The notes beneath the pieces are model-generated. The model made no database searches. It was not told the origin of the DNA and saw only the letters and a list, made by a program, of their open reading frames with translations. Made by a program: the position numbers and the translations under genes. This document shows, one piece after another, positions 10,052 to 19,296 of a DNA stretch of 49,859 bases; position 1 is the first letter of the stretch, and each line of letters starts with the position of its first letter. Source of the DNA: Acidimicrobiaceae bacterium (GTDB lineage Bacteria > Actinomycetota > Acidimicrobiia > Acidimicrobiales > Ilumatobacteraceae); NCBI GenBank assembly GCA_024641005.1, contig JAHEDX010000023.1:1-49859 (forward strand), written 5' to 3'.

Positions 10052-11501
10052 GGTTCTCTATGTCGAGGACAACGACGACAATGTGTTCATGCTCAGCCGG
10101 CGCCTGCAGCGGCGAGGCTTCGAGGTCCTGATCGCCTCCGACGGCGAGTCGGGCATCGACATGGCCCGCCGTGATCGACCCGAGCTGATCCTGATGGATC
10201 TCGGTCTGCCGGGGATCGATGGCTGGGAGACGACGCGCCGGCTGAAGGCAGACGAGAGCACTGCCTCGATCCCGGTCATCGCTCTCACGGCCCACGCGAT
10301 GGAGGCCGACCGCGAGTCGGCACTGATTGCGGGGTGCGACGACTTCGACACCAAGCCGGTCGACCTCGATCGCTTGCTCGCCAAGATGCAGGCATGCCTC
10401 GACCGCTCCCTGGCACCTGCGGCCGCCGCCGGGGAGGCGGAGACCCCGGAGGACGAACAGGGTCCGGTGCTGCTGGTCGTCGACGACAGCGAGGACAACC
10501 GCTACACCCTGATCCGACGGCTGAGGCGCCAGGGTCACGAACACATCCTCGAAGCCGAGAACGGTCGCCGGGCGCTCGATGTGCTCCGCGCCCGGCCGGT
10601 AGATCTCGTGTTGCTCGACATGATGATGCCGGAGATGAACGGCTACGAAGTGCTGAGCGCGATGCGGGAGGACATGGAACTCCGTGAGCTCCCGGTGATC
10701 ATGATCTCGGCGCTCGACGACCTCGACAATGTCGTTCGTTGCCTCGAGCTCGGCGCGGAGGACTACCTCCCCAAGCCATTCGATCCGACCGTGTTGAACG
10801 CCCGGGTGACGGCGTCGCTCGAGAAGCGGCGGCTGCGCAAGGAGCAGGCCGCCTACGTGGCTCTGGTGGAACGTGAGCGCGAGCGTGCCGACCGCCTGCT
10901 GTCGGCGATGGTGCCCACCGGTGCGGTGGCCGAACTGAAGGCACACGACACCGTGGTGCCCCGCCGTTACGACGACGTGGCCGTGTTGTTCTGTGACATC
11001 GTCGGGTTCACCTCGTTCTGTGATCGGACCCCGCCCGAGCAGGTCGTCAGCGGGCTCGATGCACAGGTCGTCGAGTTCGAGCGGCTGATGACGCTGCACG
11101 GGATGGAGAAGATCAAGACGATCGGCGACGCGTTCATGGCGACCGCAGGGATGCACGTCGTCTGCGAGCATCCGATGGAGGCCGCAGTGGCCTGCGGGCT
11201 CGACATGGTGAACGTGGCTCGTTCGATCGAACCTCACTGGGAGGTGCGAGTCGGGATCCATCTCGGCCCGGTCGTCGCCGGGATCACCGGTAAGCAACGG
11301 TTCCAGTTCGACCTGTGGGGCGACACCGTCAATGTCGCCGCGCGGATCTGCGACCGGGCAGCGCCTGGATCGGTCGTGGTATCCGCGTCGAGCTGGCCGC
11401 TGGTTCGGACGCTCTACCGCGGCCGCTCGATGGGCCAGGTCGAACTCAAGGGCAAGGGGGCGCTCGAACTGGTCGAATGCCTGCCCCTTTCGTCTGACTG
11501 A
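10044..11501 (+). CDS. Dual-receiver adenylate cyclase (REC-REC-class III cyclase)
   Basis: This 485-residue response regulator has output as a nucleotide cyclase. REC1 carries Asp52 (LMDLGLPGIDGWE), REC2 carries Asp192 (LLDMMMPEMNG), and a short helix leads to a class III cyclase domain from about residue 305. All catalytic positions are present: metal ligands Asp318 (CDIVGFT) and Asp362 (TIGDAF), purine-selecting Lys358 and Asp423 (FDLWG), and transition-state Asn430 and Arg434. The Lys/Asp pair predicts ATP rather than GTP as substrate, so the product should be cAMP. GTG 10044 overlaps the kinase stop and has GGGAG upstream, indicating translational coupling. Two receivers fed by a hybrid kinase imply a phosphorelay controlling cAMP synthesis. 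Confidence 0.92.
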   Translation: MPRVLYVEDNDDNVFMLSRRLQRRGFEVLIASDGESGIDMARRDRPELILMDLGLPGIDGWETTRRLKADESTASIPVIALTAHAMEADRESALIAGCDDFDTKPVDLDRLLAKMQACLDRSLAPAAAAGEAETPEDEQGPVLLVVDDSEDNRYTLIRRLRRQGHEHILEAENGRRALDVLRARPVDLVLLDMMMPEMNGYEVLSAMREDMELRELPVIMISALDDLDNVVRCLELGAEDYLPKPFDPTVLNARVTASLEKRRLRKEQAAYVALVERERERADRLLSAMVPTGAVAELKAHDTVVPRRYDDVAVLFCDIVGFTSFCDRTPPEQVVSGLDAQVVEFERLMTLHGMEKIKTIGDAFMATAGMHVVCEHPMEAAVACGLDMVNVARSIEPHWEVRVGIHLGPVVAGITGKQRFQFDLWGDTVNVAARICDRAAPGSVVVSASSWPLVRTLYRGRSMGQVELKGKGALELVECLPLSSD

Positions 11502-11502
11502 C

Positions 11503-11934
11503 TCAGGCCGCTCTCTGCTCGACCCACGGGCCGACGCCGCTGATGCGGTCGATCGTGGTGCGCACGACGACGCTCGTCGGCGAATCGCGCAACGCCAAAG
11601 GATGTCGCCTGAGCCGGAGGTACTTCATCGCCAGGCGGTCCATCAGCTCGGGGTCGGGCCCCGGCTCGATTGCGGCGTGCCCGCGAATCACGAGGTGTCG
11701 CTGGAAACCTCGTTCGTTGCGTGTCACATCCTCGATCGACAAGACGACACGTGGGTCACGTGCCAGGTTCTTGGCCTTCTGGCTGTTGGCGTCGGTGCCG
11801 AAGAGGATTTCGTCGCCGTCGGCGATGACCCACACGACGGACACCTGAGGCGTTCCGTCGGGGTTGGTGGTCCACACGTGAGCGACGGCGTCGGACCCCA
11901 GGAGCACCTGTGCCGGTGCGGAAATGGAAAGCAT
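11503..11934 (-). CDS. PPOX-class F420-dependent oxidoreductase
   Basis: The 143-residue protein has the flavin-reductase-like split barrel of pyridoxamine-phosphate-oxidase-related enzymes: GTPQVSVVWVIADGDEILFGT near residues 26-46, KAKNLARDPRVVLSIED, and a closing helix MDRLAMKYLR. In actinobacteria this subgroup usually uses F420 instead of FMN, often to reduce small molecules; which substrate is not visible. ATG 11934 has a strong GAGGAGG seven bases upstream, so the longer reading to 12084 is rejected. The gene converges with the cyclase gene, with stops almost touching. Confidence 0.8.
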   Translation of the reverse strand: MLSISAPAQVLLGSDAVAHVWTTNPDGTPQVSVVWVIADGDEILFGTDANSQKAKNLARDPRVVLSIEDVTRNERGFQRHLVIRGHAAIEPGPDPELMDRLAMKYLRLRRHPLALRDSPTSVVVRTTIDRISGVGPWVEQRAA

Positions 11935-12027
11935 CGCTGACCTCCTCTCGATCGGGACGAATCGACCCTTCCCCGATTCCACCATGACATCGCCGACGTG
12001 ATCACGCAAGCGCGGCCCCTTGCCGCT

Positions 12028-12065
12028 GGACCGGCGGCGATCCCGCGGGACCGGCGGCGATCCCG
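12028..12065. repeat. Tandem 18-bp direct repeat, 20-bp period
   Basis: The 18-bp unit GGACCGGCGGCGATCCCG occurs at 12028-12045 and again, identical, at 12048-12065. It lies in the 276-base region between the divergent PPOX and coiled-coil genes. A spacing of about two helical turns suits a paired protein-binding site. A recent short duplication in GC-rich DNA is the plain alternative. Confidence 0.6.
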
Positions 12066-12210
12066 TGGGCGGCGCGGGCCTCATGCCCTTTTGCCCTAGG
12101 CAGGAAGATCACGACTACGTACGATCGAATTGAGAGGCTGGGCCTCCCGTGGCCCGGTCACGACCGGGTCGGAACTCGGAGGTCCCGGCCCACCGAGAGA
12201 GGTGAGGACC

Positions 12211-13242
12211 ATGACGGATCTTGCCGAAAGGACTACCGGATTGCCGGTCGTCGAGAAGACGACCCAACCTGTCGAGAAGACGATTCAGCCTTCGGCCCCG
12301 AGCCACGCACCCCCGGGTCGAGTACCCCGTACGACGCCTCATGTGACGCCCCCTTGGCCGCCGCGGGCGAAGTTCCTCGTGGTCGTGCTGGTGGTGGTCG
12401 CCGTGCTCGGCGCCGTCGGAACAGTCATCGGATTCACGTCGGGTGATGATCGGACGACCACCGAGCAGAACCTCCAGGCCACGATCGACACGCTCAACGC
12501 CGAGCGTTCAGATCTGGTTGCCCAGACGACGGACCTCCAGGCGACGATCGACACGCTCACGGCCGAGCGTGACGCTCTCGTCACCCAGGTGAACGAGCTC
12601 GAGGCGACGGTCGAGTTGAGGACCGGCCAGCGCGACAGCCTCGTTGCCGCGGTGGACCGGCTCGAGACCACGATCGCGACGCTGACGGCCGACCGTGATG
12701 GTCTCGTCGCCCAGGTGAACGAACTCGAAGCCAACCTCGCCTCGCAGACGAGCCAGACGGTCACGGCGGTCGCCGAGCGCAATGCACTGGCGAGCCTGTT
12801 CCCGATCGCTGTGGACGCATCGCTCGACAATGTCGATATGGCCGACCTGGTCGGTACCTACGACGTCAAGCTGACCAAGGCGTACTGCGAGGGGTTCACG
12901 ACGTGCACCACCTTGCCGCCGGTCGCCCAGATGACCATCCGCGAGACGCCTGAGGGCTATCTCGAACTGGTGATGAAGAACTTCTTGACGGCAGGCCTGT
13001 ACAGGGTCGACGGAGCGCTGTATGCGATCGCCGACTCCACCACGGCCGTCACCGCTTGCGACGGGACAGCCCGGGTGGCCCGGGTCGCGGTCACCATCTA
13101 CGGTCAGGGTCTGAGCGTTGCCACCGACGGGACCGGGCAGATCTCCGATCTCGGTGCCAGCATCACGGTGCAGGCACCTGCGGTCGCGAGCTGCCCCGCC
13201 GGCCTGGCGTTCTACGGCGCGCAGATCTCCCCGCAGGCATAG
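12211..13242 (+). CDS. Membrane-anchored coiled-coil protein with four-Cys C-terminal domain, unknown function
   Basis: I do not recognise this 343-residue protein. It has a Pro/Thr-rich cytoplasmic tail (1-53), one membrane helix (about 54-76, FLVVVLVVVAVLGAVG), and a coiled coil at about 85-180 built from repeats such as LQATIDTLTAERDALV. A globular C-terminal domain follows at about 195-343, with Cys226, Cys232, Cys283 and Cys328. The N-in topology would place the Cys domain outside the cell, where two disulfides are possible. All four Cys and much of the domain recur in the partial gene at 49359-49859, so this is a paralogous family. ATG 12211 follows GAGAGAGGTGAGGACC. Its closest neighbours give no functional clue. 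Confidence 0.8.
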   Translation: MTDLAERTTGLPVVEKTTQPVEKTIQPSAPSHAPPGRVPRTTPHVTPPWPPRAKFLVVVLVVVAVLGAVGTVIGFTSGDDRTTTEQNLQATIDTLNAERSDLVAQTTDLQATIDTLTAERDALVTQVNELEATVELRTGQRDSLVAAVDRLETTIATLTADRDGLVAQVNELEANLASQTSQTVTAVAERNALASLFPIAVDASLDNVDMADLVGTYDVKLTKAYCEGFTTCTTLPPVAQMTIRETPEGYLELVMKNFLTAGLYRVDGALYAIADSTTAVTACDGTARVARVAVTIYGQGLSVATDGTGQISDLGASITVQAPAVASCPAGLAFYGAQISPQA

Positions 13243-13341
13243 TCCGGGAACCGGACGCCCGACGTATGCAGATTCGCCGGGCGACATCGGATCGGCCGGG
13301 TCGCAACCGTTGAGGAAGCGATCCGGCCGGTTCGCGTCGTG

Positions 13342-14892
13342 TCAGCCCTGCTGCAGGGTGACGTCGATTGCAGCGAGGGCGGCTCGGGGGCCCCCATCGC
13401 GCAGGAATGTCTCGGCCGCGGTCAGCTCCGGTGACAACACGCGGTCAGGTCCGGCGCCGTCGACCGTCGATCGCAGTGCTGCGATCACGGCACCGGTCGC
13501 AACCGCGGGCTGAAGCGGAGCACGCATGTCGACGGCTCGGGCGCCGATCACCAACTCGATCGCCAGGATGCGCCTCAGGTTGTCGACCACCCTGCGTAGC
13601 TTGCGCACCGCACCCCAAGCCATCGAGACATGGTCTTCCTGCATGCCCGAGGTCGGCAGCGAGTCGACGCTGGCCGGAGCTGCGAGGCGACGGTTCTCGG
13701 CGCACATCGAGGCGGCCGTGTACTGGCCGATCATCAAGCCGCTGTCGACGCCGACCTCATGGGCGAGGAACGGGGGGAGCCCGTGCGAGCGGGTGCGGTC
13801 GAGCACCCGGTCCATCCGGCGCTCCGCGATCGCTCCGACCTCGCTGAGAGCGATCGCCAGGAAGTCGGCAGCGAACCCGAGCGGCGCCCCGTGGAAGTTC
13901 CCCCCGGATTCGACGCGGCCATCGGGCAACACCATCGGGTTGTCGATGGCGGCAGCCAGTTCCCATTCGGCCACTCGGCGCACATGGTCGTGGGTGTCTC
14001 GGGCAGCGCCGTGGACCTGCGGTGTGCAGCGGATCGAGTAGGCGTCCTGCACTCGACTGTCGTCGGTGAGGTGGCTGGCGACGATCGGTGACCCGGCGAG
14101 CAGCGTCCGGAGATTGGCAGCGCTCGTGGCCTGGCCGGGGTGTGGGCGCAGCGCCAGCAGGTCGGCAGCGAAGGCTCGGTCGGTGGCGAGCAGGCCCTCG
14201 ACGGTGACCGCGGCCGTGACGTCCGCCTGGTCGAGCAGGTCTGCTGCGTCGTGGATCGCCATGCACAGCATGCCGAGGATGCCGTCGGTGCCGTTCGTGA
14301 CGGCGAGGCCTTCCTTCTCGGACAGCGTGATCGGAGCGAGACCGGCGCCGGCGAGCGCCTGCCCGCCCGGGATGCGTCGGCCCTCGACGAAGGCCTCGCC
14401 TTCGCCGAGCAGGGTCAAGGCGGCGTGGGCGAGCGGGGCGAGGTCGCCGCTGGCGCCGAGTGAGCCGTATTCGGGTACCACCGGCACGATGTCTGCATTG
14501 ACGACATCGAGCATCGCCTGGGCCACGAGGGGGCGTGCGCCGCTGAAGCCGAGCGCGAGCGTCCGCGCCCGGAGGAACATCATCGCCCGCACCACCTCGG
14601 CCTCGACGGGGTCTCCCATGCCGGCAGCATGCGACCGCACCAACGCGTGCTGCAGGTCTTGGCGACGCTCGGGCGGGATCGAAACGTTGGCCAGAGCACC
14701 GAAGCCGGTCGACAACCCGTAGACGGCGTCGCTGCCCGCTGCGAGACGGTCGACGACCGCTCGCGACGCCGACATACGCGAGACCGCCGCAGCGGTGAGT
14801 CGCACGCGTGCGTCACGGCGGGCGACGGCGACGACGTCGTCGATCGTGACACCTGGCCCGTCGAGTTGAATGATCGTCGATGTGCTGGTCAT
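13342..14892 (-). CDS. hutH: Histidine ammonia-lyase
   Basis: This 516-residue enzyme removes ammonia from L-histidine to give urocanate, the first step of histidine breakdown. The MIO cofactor is formed from Ala147-Ser148-Gly149 in the conserved GSLGASGDLAPLAH. YGLSTGFG near 58-65 and the later NPMVLPDG and MQEDHVSM motifs are also present, and the length is typical. ATG 14892 has AGGAG nine bases upstream; the in-frame ATG at 14910 would place that site inside the gene. It follows the iclR-type regulator by 37 bases on the same strand and is probably co-transcribed with it, divergent from hutU. Confidence 0.95.
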   Translation of the reverse strand: MTSTSTIIQLDGPGVTIDDVVAVARRDARVRLTAAAVSRMSASRAVVDRLAAGSDAVYGLSTGFGALANVSIPPERRQDLQHALVRSHAAGMGDPVEAEVVRAMMFLRARTLALGFSGARPLVAQAMLDVVNADIVPVVPEYGSLGASGDLAPLAHAALTLLGEGEAFVEGRRIPGGQALAGAGLAPITLSEKEGLAVTNGTDGILGMLCMAIHDAADLLDQADVTAAVTVEGLLATDRAFAADLLALRPHPGQATSAANLRTLLAGSPIVASHLTDDSRVQDAYSIRCTPQVHGAARDTHDHVRRVAEWELAAAIDNPMVLPDGRVESGGNFHGAPLGFAADFLAIALSEVGAIAERRMDRVLDRTRSHGLPPFLAHEVGVDSGLMIGQYTAASMCAENRRLAAPASVDSLPTSGMQEDHVSMAWGAVRKLRRVVDNLRRILAIELVIGARAVDMRAPLQPAVATGAVIAALRSTVDGAGPDRVLSPELTAAETFLRDGGPRAALAAIDVTLQQG

Positions 14893-14929
14893 GGGAGAGC
14901 ACTCCTGCATGGCTGTTGGATGGTGAGGT

Positions 14930-15610
14930 TCATGATGCGGCGCGTTCGAATCCGAGTTCGTCGATCAGGCGATCGACACCGTGCTGCAGTGCGGCGGCGG
15001 CGGACTCGACGGCCGCTCCGTCCATGCGATGCGCCGGGCCGATGATCGAGACGGCGCCGGCGATGAGTTCGCCGTCGGGTATCGCCCTGGCGACAGCGGT
15101 GATGTCGGGCTCGACCGCACCGGACCGGGTGCGCGCTCCCGGCAGCCCGGCGAGTGCCTCGCCGACGGCGGTGCCGACCAGTGGCACCGCCTTGCCGACC
15201 CAGCCGACGTGTCGGATCGACCGGGTGCTCTCGCACGTGGCCAGGTAGACGGCGCGATCACCGTCGCAGATGGCGAGGTACGACGACTCGCCGGTGCGAT
15301 CCGTCATCTCGTCGAGCACCGGTTGGGCGAGGCGGACGAGACGGGCGAACGGGCCTTCGGAACGAGCCGTCGCTGCGAGTCGCAACACGGTCGGCCCGGC
15401 CGAGTAGCCGCCGTCGGTGCCACGCCGCACGTATCCGCGCGTCTCGAGTGCGCGGAGGTGACGCAGGGCCGTGGTGGGAGTGAGCCCGGCCGTGACCGCC
15501 GCCGTGGTCAGATTCGTCTCGCCTTCAGCGATGACGATCTCGAGCAGATCGAGCGCTCGTCCGACCGAACGGGGGACCGCCTCGTCGCTCGGCTGGGGAA
15601 TCTTCGGCAT
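14930..15610 (-). CDS. IclR-family transcriptional regulator of hut genes
   Basis: The 226-residue protein has an N-terminal winged helix-turn-helix (SVGRALDLLEIVIAEGE, then TALRHLRALETRGYVRR near residues 15-70). An IclR effector domain follows, with VLDEMTDRTGESSYLAI and VGTAVGEALAGLPG. IclR-type HutR proteins control histidine use in other actinobacteria, and its position beside hutH and hutU makes that role likely here. ATG 15610 has GGAG five bases upstream; a longer reading to 15673 would run through the divergent promoter. Two TGTC-N7-GACA palindromes sit at and just beyond its start codon, suggesting autoregulation. The effector is not known; urocanate or histidine are candidates. Confidence 0.88.
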   Translation of the reverse strand: MPKIPQPSDEAVPRSVGRALDLLEIVIAEGETNLTTAAVTAGLTPTTALRHLRALETRGYVRRGTDGGYSAGPTVLRLAATARSEGPFARLVRLAQPVLDEMTDRTGESSYLAICDGDRAVYLATCESTRSIRHVGWVGKAVPLVGTAVGEALAGLPGARTRSGAVEPDITAVARAIPDGELIAGAVSIIGPAHRMDGAAVESAAAALQHGVDRLIDELGFERAAS

Positions 15611-15645
15611 TGTCACTCCATGACAAGAGGTGTCGGCTGTTGACA
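15611..15645. promoter_or_regulatory. Candidate double operator in iclR-hutU intergenic region
   Basis: Two copies of TGTC-N7-GACA lie at 15611-15625 and 15631-15645, with centres exactly 20 bp apart. The first extends to a perfect 6-bp inverted repeat, TTGTCA-CTCCA-TGACAA (15610-15626). The second contains TTGACA (15640-15645), which could be the -35 of the hutU promoter with a weak -10 near 15664. IclR-family proteins commonly bind paired palindromes as tetramers, so this fits a site repressing hutU and iclR together. It is inferred from sequence symmetry and location only. Confidence 0.55.
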
Positions 15646-15715
15646 ACGTACGCCACGGCGGGAGAAACTGCAAGCACGACCCGGCTCGAACTGCCGGATC
15701 GAAACTGGAGGAGCG

Positions 15716-17374
15716 ATGACGATCCCGAAGGTGTCAGCACCACGCGGTACCACCCTGAACTGCCTGGGATGGCAGCAGGAGGCCCCGTACCGAATGCTGC
15801 AGAACAACCTCGATCCCGAGGTTGCCGAGAACCCCGACCAACTCGTCGTGTACGGCGGCACCGGCCGCGCAGCGCGATCGTGGGATGCGTTTCATGCCAT
15901 GAAGCGCACGTTGACGACGCTGGCGGCCGACGAGACCATGCTCGTCCAGTCGGGAAAACCCGTTGGTGTGATGCGCACACACGAATGGGCGCCACGGGTG
16001 TTGATCGCCAACTCGAACCTGGTCCCCGACTGGGCGAACTGGGACGAGTTCCGTCGTCTCGAGCATCTCGGGCTCACGATGTACGGCCAGATGACGGCAG
16101 GCTCATGGATCTACATCGGCACCCAGGGCATCTTGCAAGGCACGTACGAATGCTTCGCCGAGATCGCCCGTCGGAAGTTCGGGGGCAGCCTGGCGGGGAC
16201 CCTCACGGTCACGGCCGGCGCCGGTGGGATGGGCGGCGCCCAGCCACTGGCGGTGACGATGAACGACGGTGTCGTGCTGATCGTCGATGTCGACCAGCAC
16301 ATGTTGCAGCGCCGGGTCGACCACCGCTACCTCGACGAGATCGCCCCCGACTACGACAGCGCCGTGCGCCGCGTGACGGAGGCCAAGGCTGCCCGACGGC
16401 CGCTGTCGGTCGGCCTGCTGGGCAACGCCGCCGATGTGCTGCCACGACTCCTCGCCGACGGGGTCGCCGCCGACATCGTCACCGACCAGACCAGCGCCCA
16501 CGACCCGCTCAGCTACATGCCCAACGATCTCAGCCTCGAGGCCGCCGCCGAACTGCGCAGCAACCAGCCCGCCGAATTCATCCGCCGGTCGCGCGCCTCG
16601 ATGGCGACGCACTGTGAGGCCATGGTCGGCTTCATGGACGCCGGGTCGGAGGTATTCGACTATGGCAACAGCCTGCGCGCCGAGGCGCAGCTGGGTGGGT
16701 ATGACCGGGCTTTCGACTACCCAGGGTTCCTGCCCGCCTACATCCGACCGCTGTTCTGCGAGGGCAAGGGGCCGTTTCGATGGGTCGCGCTGTCGGGCGA
16801 TCCGGCCGACATCGCCGCAACCGATCGAGCGGTGCTCGAGGAATTCCCCGATGACGAAGGCCTGGCGCGCTGGATCAAGATGGCCGGCGAGCGGGTGGCG
16901 TTCCAGGGGTTGCCGGCTCGGATCTGCTGGCTCGGTTACGGCGAACGGCACCGCTTGGGGCTGCGGTTCAACGAGATGGTGCGGTCGGGTGAGCTCAAGG
17001 CGCCGATCGTCATCGGGCGGGACCATCTCGACTCGGGCTCGGTCGCCTCGCCGTACCGTGAGACCGAGGACATGCTCGACGGGTCGGATGCGATCGCCGA
17101 CTGGCCGTTGCTCAACGGGCTCGTCAACGCCTGCTCCGGTGCGACCTGGGTGAGCATCCATCACGGGGGTGGGGTCGGCATCGGTCGATCGATCCACGCC
17201 GGCCAGGTGTGTGTCGCCGACGGCACCGACCTCGCGGACCAGAAGCTCGAGCGGGTCCTCACCAATGACCCGGGCATGGGTGTGATCCGCCACGTCGACG
17301 CCGGCTACGACCGCGCGATCGAGGTCGCCGCCGAACGTGGGGTCCGGGTGCCGATGAGCGAGGGCGACGCATGA
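15716..17374 (+). CDS. hutU: Urocanate hydratase
   Basis: This 552-residue enzyme of the usual length converts urocanate to 4-imidazolone-5-propionate using tightly bound NAD+. Conserved signatures are present: [18 protein letters not shown], the NAD-binding [17 protein letters not shown] near residues 165-181, [21 protein letters not shown] and the C-terminal [21 protein letters not shown] 15716 has GGAGGAG immediately upstream. It is the first gene of the plus-strand hut operon, and its stop overlaps the start of the deformylase gene (ATGA). Confidence 0.96.
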   Translation: MTIPKVSAPRGTTLNCLGWQQEAPYRMLQNNLDPEVAENPDQLVVYGGTGRAARSWDAFHAMKRTLTTLAADETMLVQSGKPVGVMRTHEWAPRVLIANSNLVPDWANWDEFRRLEHLGLTMYGQMTAGSWIYIGTQGILQGTYECFAEIARRKFGGSLAGTLTVTAGAGGMGGAQPLAVTMNDGVVLIVDVDQHMLQRRVDHRYLDEIAPDYDSAVRRVTEAKAARRPLSVGLLGNAADVLPRLLADGVAADIVTDQTSAHDPLSYMPNDLSLEAAAELRSNQPAEFIRRSRASMATHCEAMVGFMDAGSEVFDYGNSLRAEAQLGGYDRAFDYPGFLPAYIRPLFCEGKGPFRWVALSGDPADIAATDRAVLEEFPDDEGLARWIKMAGERVAFQGLPARICWLGYGERHRLGLRFNEMVRSGELKAPIVIGRDHLDSGSVASPYRETEDMLDGSDAIADWPLLNGLVNACSGATWVSIHHGGGVGIGRSIHAGQVCVADGTDLADQKLERVLTNDPGMGVIRHVDAGYDRAIEVAAERGVRVPMSEGDA

Positions 17375-17943
17375 CCGTCCGGACCGTTCGCCGCATCGGG
17401 GACCCGGTGTTGCGCGAGCGCGCTGTGGAAGTCGACACGACCGAGGTCGGCGGCCCCGAGATTCAGAGCTTGATCGACGACCTGATCGACACGATGCGTC
17501 ACGCGAACGGTGCCGGGCTGGCAGCGAACCAGATCGGGATCGCACGCCGCGTGGTCGTCATGGAGGTCGGCGACAATCCTCGCTATCCGTACAAGCCGCG
17601 GATCCCGCTGACCGTCGCGATCAACCCGGTGATCGAGCCGCTCGACGACGAACTGGTCGACATCAACGAAGGCTGCCTGTCGGTACCGGTCCGGGGGGTC
17701 GTCGCTCGGCACGTGAACATCCGGGTGCGTTACGTCGACCGCGAAGGAGTCGAGCACGACGAGGTGAAACGAGGGCTCACGGCAGGCACCTGGCAGCACG
17801 AATGTGACCACCTCGACGGGGTGCTGATCGTCGACCGCGTCGTCGACACGCACTCGTTCTCCGAGTGGGCCGAGTTCGAGACCCATCACCGCGATCAGTT
17901 CGTCGAGCGGATCACAGCGTTCGTCCAGCGCGTCGGGTCGTAA
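17371..17943 (+). CDS. def: Peptide deformylase homologue within hut operon
   Basis: The 190-residue protein has all three deformylase motifs: [10 protein letters not shown] (47-56), EGCLSVP (100-106) and QHECDHLDG (142-150). Metal ligands are Cys102, His143 and His147, with catalytic Glu144. Classical deformylases remove formyl from nascent methionyl peptides. This copy sits between hutU (4-base overlap) and hutF (9-base gap). That operon should make N-formylglutamate but no hutG is visible here, so N-formylglutamate deformylation is an attractive inferred role. It also carries the [12 protein letters not shown] segment before the second strand. A housekeeping deformylase elsewhere in the genome could not be checked. 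An ordinary Def co-opted by chance into the operon is the alternative. Confidence 0.88.
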   Translation: MTVRTVRRIGDPVLRERAVEVDTTEVGGPEIQSLIDDLIDTMRHANGAGLAANQIGIARRVVVMEVGDNPRYPYKPRIPLTVAINPVIEPLDDELVDINEGCLSVPVRGVVARHVNIRVRYVDREGVEHDEVKRGLTAGTWQHECDHLDGVLIVDRVVDTHSFSEWAEFETHHRDQFVERITAFVQRVGS

Positions 17944-17952
17944 GGTCGAGGC

Positions 17953-19296
17953 GTGACGGCGACGACGCGACTGTGGTGCGAGTACGCGCTGTTGCCCGAT
18001 GGCCTCGCCGAGCACGCCACCATCGACATCGTCGACGGACGCATCGATGCCATCGAGGTCGGGACGCCCAGACACCCCGACGGTCACCGCCGTTCGGGCC
18101 TCACGATTCCGGGCGCCGCGAATGCCCATAGCCACGCGTTCCATCGTGCGCTGCGCCACCGCAGTCAGCTCGGGCGAGGTTCGTTCTGGACCTGGCGCGA
18201 GCAGATGTACGCGATCGCTGCAGCCCTCGATCCCGACACCTACCACCGTCTTGCTCGGGCCGTGTTCGCCGAGATGGTCCTCGCCGGGTACACCACGGTC
18301 GGCGAGTTCCACTATGTGCACCACACGCCGGGTGGCCGGCCATATGCCGACCCGAACGCCATGGCCGATGCGCTGACCGAGGCGGCCGCCGACACCGGGA
18401 TCCGGCTGACGCTGCTCGACACGGTCTACCTGCACGGTGGCCTCGGCGGCGACGGGTACCTGCCGTTGTCGGACCGGCAGCGACGATTCGGCGACCGGTC
18501 GATCGATGCCTGGGCCGAGCGGGTATCGGCGTTGCCGGTCGACGAACGCCGGCGGGTCGGTGCCGCCATCCACTCCATCCGAGCCGTCGACCCCGACGCC
18601 ATCGCGGTCGTCGCCGGTTGGGCGGCGAGGCGTGGCGCTCCGCTGCACGCCCACGTGTCCGAGCAGCCGGCCGAGAACGAGCAGTGCCTGGTCACACATG
18701 GCTGCACCCCGGTCGAACTGCTCGCCCGTCACGGGGCGTTCGACGCTGCGTTCACTGCCGTACACGCGACCCATCTCACCGAACGCGACATCACCCTGCT
18801 CGGCGAGGCGGGCGCCACGGTCGGATTGTGCCCCACGACCGAACGCGATCTCGGCGATGGCGTCGGGCCGGCGCGCCGGCTCGCCGATGCTGGGGTCGTG
18901 CTCGCGATCGGAAGCGATTCCCACGCGGTGATCGAGCCGTTGGAGGAGGCCCGGGCGATCGAACTCGACGAGCGGCTGGTTCGCGGCGAGCGCGGCTGCT
19001 TCACGGCCGCCGATCTGTTCGCCGCCACGACCGCCGGGCACGCGGCCCTGGGTTGGGATGACGTGGGCGCGATCGCCGTCGGGCAACGGGCCGATCTGGT
19101 GACCATGGCGCTCGATTCGCCCAGGACGGCGGGTTGTTCGGCCGATTCGCTCGTCGAAGCGGTGGTGTTCGCGGCGACGTCGGCCGATGTGACGCACGTG
19201 ATGATCGATGGTCGCGACATAGTCGAGTTCGGCCAGCACGATCGCATCGACGTCGCCGCCGAACTGGCCGCTGCGATCGCCGAGGTCGTCGAATGA
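17953..19296 (+). CDS. hutF: Formimidoylglutamate deiminase
   Basis: This 447-residue amidohydrolase hydrolyses N-formimidoyl-L-glutamate to N-formyl-L-glutamate and ammonia, the route that needs a later deformylase. The zinc motif [10 protein letters not shown] (His59, His61) and the HutF signatures [35 protein letters not shown] and GSDSHAVI are present. The start is GTG at 17953, nine bases after the deformylase stop. The stop overlaps the hutI start (ATGA). Its presence decides the pathway branch: without hutF, formimidoylglutamate would be split by a ureohydrolase-type HutG. Confidence 0.93.
   Translation: MTATTRLWCEYALLPDGLAEHATIDIVDGRIDAIEVGTPRHPDGHRRSGLTIPGAANAHSHAFHRALRHRSQLGRGSFWTWREQMYAIAAALDPDTYHRLARAVFAEMVLAGYTTVGEFHYVHHTPGGRPYADPNAMADALTEAAADTGIRLTLLDTVYLHGGLGGDGYLPLSDRQRRFGDRSIDAWAERVSALPVDERRRVGAAIHSIRAVDPDAIAVVAGWAARRGAPLHAHVSEQPAENEQCLVTHGCTPVELLARHGAFDAAFTAVHATHLTERDITLLGEAGATVGLCPTTERDLGDGVGPARRLADAGVVLAIGSDSHAVIEPLEEARAIELDERLVRGERGCFTAADLFAATTAGHAALGWDDVGAIAVGQRADLVTMALDSPRTAGCSADSLVEAVVFAATSADVTHVMIDGRDIVEFGQHDRIDVAAELAAAIAEVVE

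Noticed and set aside
12460..12740. Periodic repeats in the coiled-coil gene considered as a CRISPR-like or satellite array
   Set aside because: The periodicity is imperfect at DNA level and follows heptad-like protein repeats in an open frame; no conserved repeat with unique spacers is present.
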